64,000 bases of DNA, from positions 1 through 64,000 of the forward strand of contig NZ_MRTH01000010.1 of assembly GCF_001956045.1 (NCBI RefSeq). Direction: 5' to 3'. A program made the position numbers and the translations under genes. Shown here one piece after another: positions 63,384 to 64,000 of the stretch. Each line of letters begins with the position of its first letter. The first letter of the stretch is position 1. Under the pieces are notes generated by a model. It had not been told where the DNA came from and ran no database searches. It saw only the letters and a program-made list of their open reading frames with translations. Source of the stretch: Paenibacillus sp. FSL H7-0331. GTDB lineage: Bacteria > Bacillota > Bacilli > Paenibacillales > NBRC-103111.

Positions 63384-64000
63384 ATGCCCTATCCCTGTGT
63401 GGGCATTCTCGTGAATGATAAGCTGCATCGCAGCATCCCCTTAGGCAAAACCAAATATGAAGCCGTACACTTGTATGTGAAGGCAGGCGCCAAATATGGA
63501 TTTACCCCCTGCTTTTTCCGAATAGACGATTTAGAACCGGGTGCACAAACCGTTAATGCTTACGTCATGCACAGCGGACAATTTATTCGCAAAATCGTAC
63601 CCGTACCTGAGGTCATTCACAATCGTGCGATTTATAACGGGCGCAAACAATTTAGGCAAATTAACTCCTGGATCAAGGAAGGCAAACAGCTGTTTAACCA
63701 ATGGAACCGTTACGGAAAGTTGTATGTTCAAGATGTATTGATGAAAGACCCGAGCCTGCGCCCGCACATACCAGCCACATACGACGCAAGCATAAGCCAT
63801 ATCCACATGATGATGAAGCTGTATAATGATTTGATTATTAAACCGAACAAAAGCAGTGTCGGACGTGGGGTCATGAAGCTGGAAAAAACGGTTCGAGGCT
63901 GGAAGCTCACGTATCCCGCATCATTAAGTATTCACAATAGAACGTGGCGTACGCTGACTTTTCAAGGCAATCGACTGCCACTCCTGCTCCGAAGCAGACT
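63384..64000 (+). CDS. YheC/YheD-like ATP-grasp spore protein, partial
   Basis: At least 205 residues from ATG 63384 behind GGAGGGAG; the gene runs off the right edge. N-terminal PCVGILVNDKLHRSIPLGKTK, then EAVHLYVKAGAKYGFTPCFFRIDDL, EVIHNRAIYNGRKQFRQI and LYNDLIIKPNKSSVGRGVMKL, the last being the ATP-grasp nucleotide loop. This is the pattern of the YheC/YheD family, endospore-coat-associated proteins of Bacillus with unknown ligase substrate. A sigma-K/E-like promoter in front supports mother-cell expression. The C-terminal catalytic part is outside the window. Confidence 0.85.
   Translation, partial: MPYPCVGILVNDKLHRSIPLGKTKYEAVHLYVKAGAKYGFTPCFFRIDDLEPGAQTVNAYVMHSGQFIRKIVPVPEVIHNRAIYNGRKQFRQINSWIKEGKQLFNQWNRYGKLYVQDVLMKDPSLRPHIPATYDASISHIHMMMKLYNDLIIKPNKSSVGRGVMKLEKTVRGWKLTYPASLSIHNRTWRTLTFQGNRLPLLLRSR

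Overview
The window reads as chromosomal DNA of an endospore-forming Firmicute, most likely a Paenibacillaceae member. This rests on YesM/YesN-type sensor pairs with Lpl-type sugar ABC transporters, an SLH-domain surface protein, CgeB-like, CotSA-like and YheC/D-like spore genes, a BclB-type collagen-like exosporium glycoprotein, and strong GGAGG ribosome binding sites with frequent TTG/GTG starts. I cannot name the species. No rRNA, tRNA, CRISPR array or prophage was recognised.

Layout. (1) 1-6.2 kb: a minus-strand cell-surface operon (SLH protein, CARDB/PKD protein, a large secreted protein running off the window) behind a sigma-A-like promoter and a leader hairpin. (2) 6.2-21 kb: a spore-surface glycosylation locus. 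A long minus-strand gene string carries seven glycosyltransferases of several unrelated folds, a stand-alone small protein and three small helical proteins; on the plus strand lie a GT4 enzyme and a small beta-rich protein, next to a 796-residue collagen-like protein with a BclB-type C-terminal domain. (3) 21-38 kb: sugar-nucleotide synthesis and more glycosyltransferases. ManC, a GDP-mannose 4,6-dehydratase-like SDR, a perosamine-synthase-like aminotransferase and a PglD-like acyltransferase form a plausible GDP-N-acyl-perosamine route. RmlA, RmlB and RmlD give most of the dTDP-rhamnose route, but no RmlC is present. A second aminotransferase/acyltransferase pair suggests another acylated amino sugar. 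(4) 38-42 kb: housekeeping genes (SDR plus TetR; DeoR plus ROK kinase). (5) 41.7-45.9 kb: one gene for a 1382-residue protein made of about 110 decapeptide repeats, behind a sigma-K-like promoter. (6) 46-59 kb: a carbohydrate-uptake and breakdown operon (two permeases, lipoprotein binding protein, sensor kinase, AraC-type regulator, SGNH esterase with a probable C-terminal frameshift, 1514-residue secreted enzyme). (7) 59-64 kb: a split chromate transporter, a CotSA-like glycosyltransferase, a class III aminotransferase and the start of a YheC/D ATP-grasp protein.

The central observation is that several non-homologous enzymes of the 6-17 kb locus carry the same N-terminal extension: a Lys/Arg/Ser-rich tract followed by a tandem Gly-x3 helix rich in Tyr/Phe/His. 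A stand-alone 128-residue protein consists of only this module. It looks like a sorting or docking tag that gathers the glycosylation machinery on the forming spore, where the collagen-like protein and perhaps the decapeptide-repeat protein would be substrates. Five sigma-K-like promoters (AC, 16-17 bases, CATAnnnTA or near matches) in front of scattered genes support co-expression in the mother cell.
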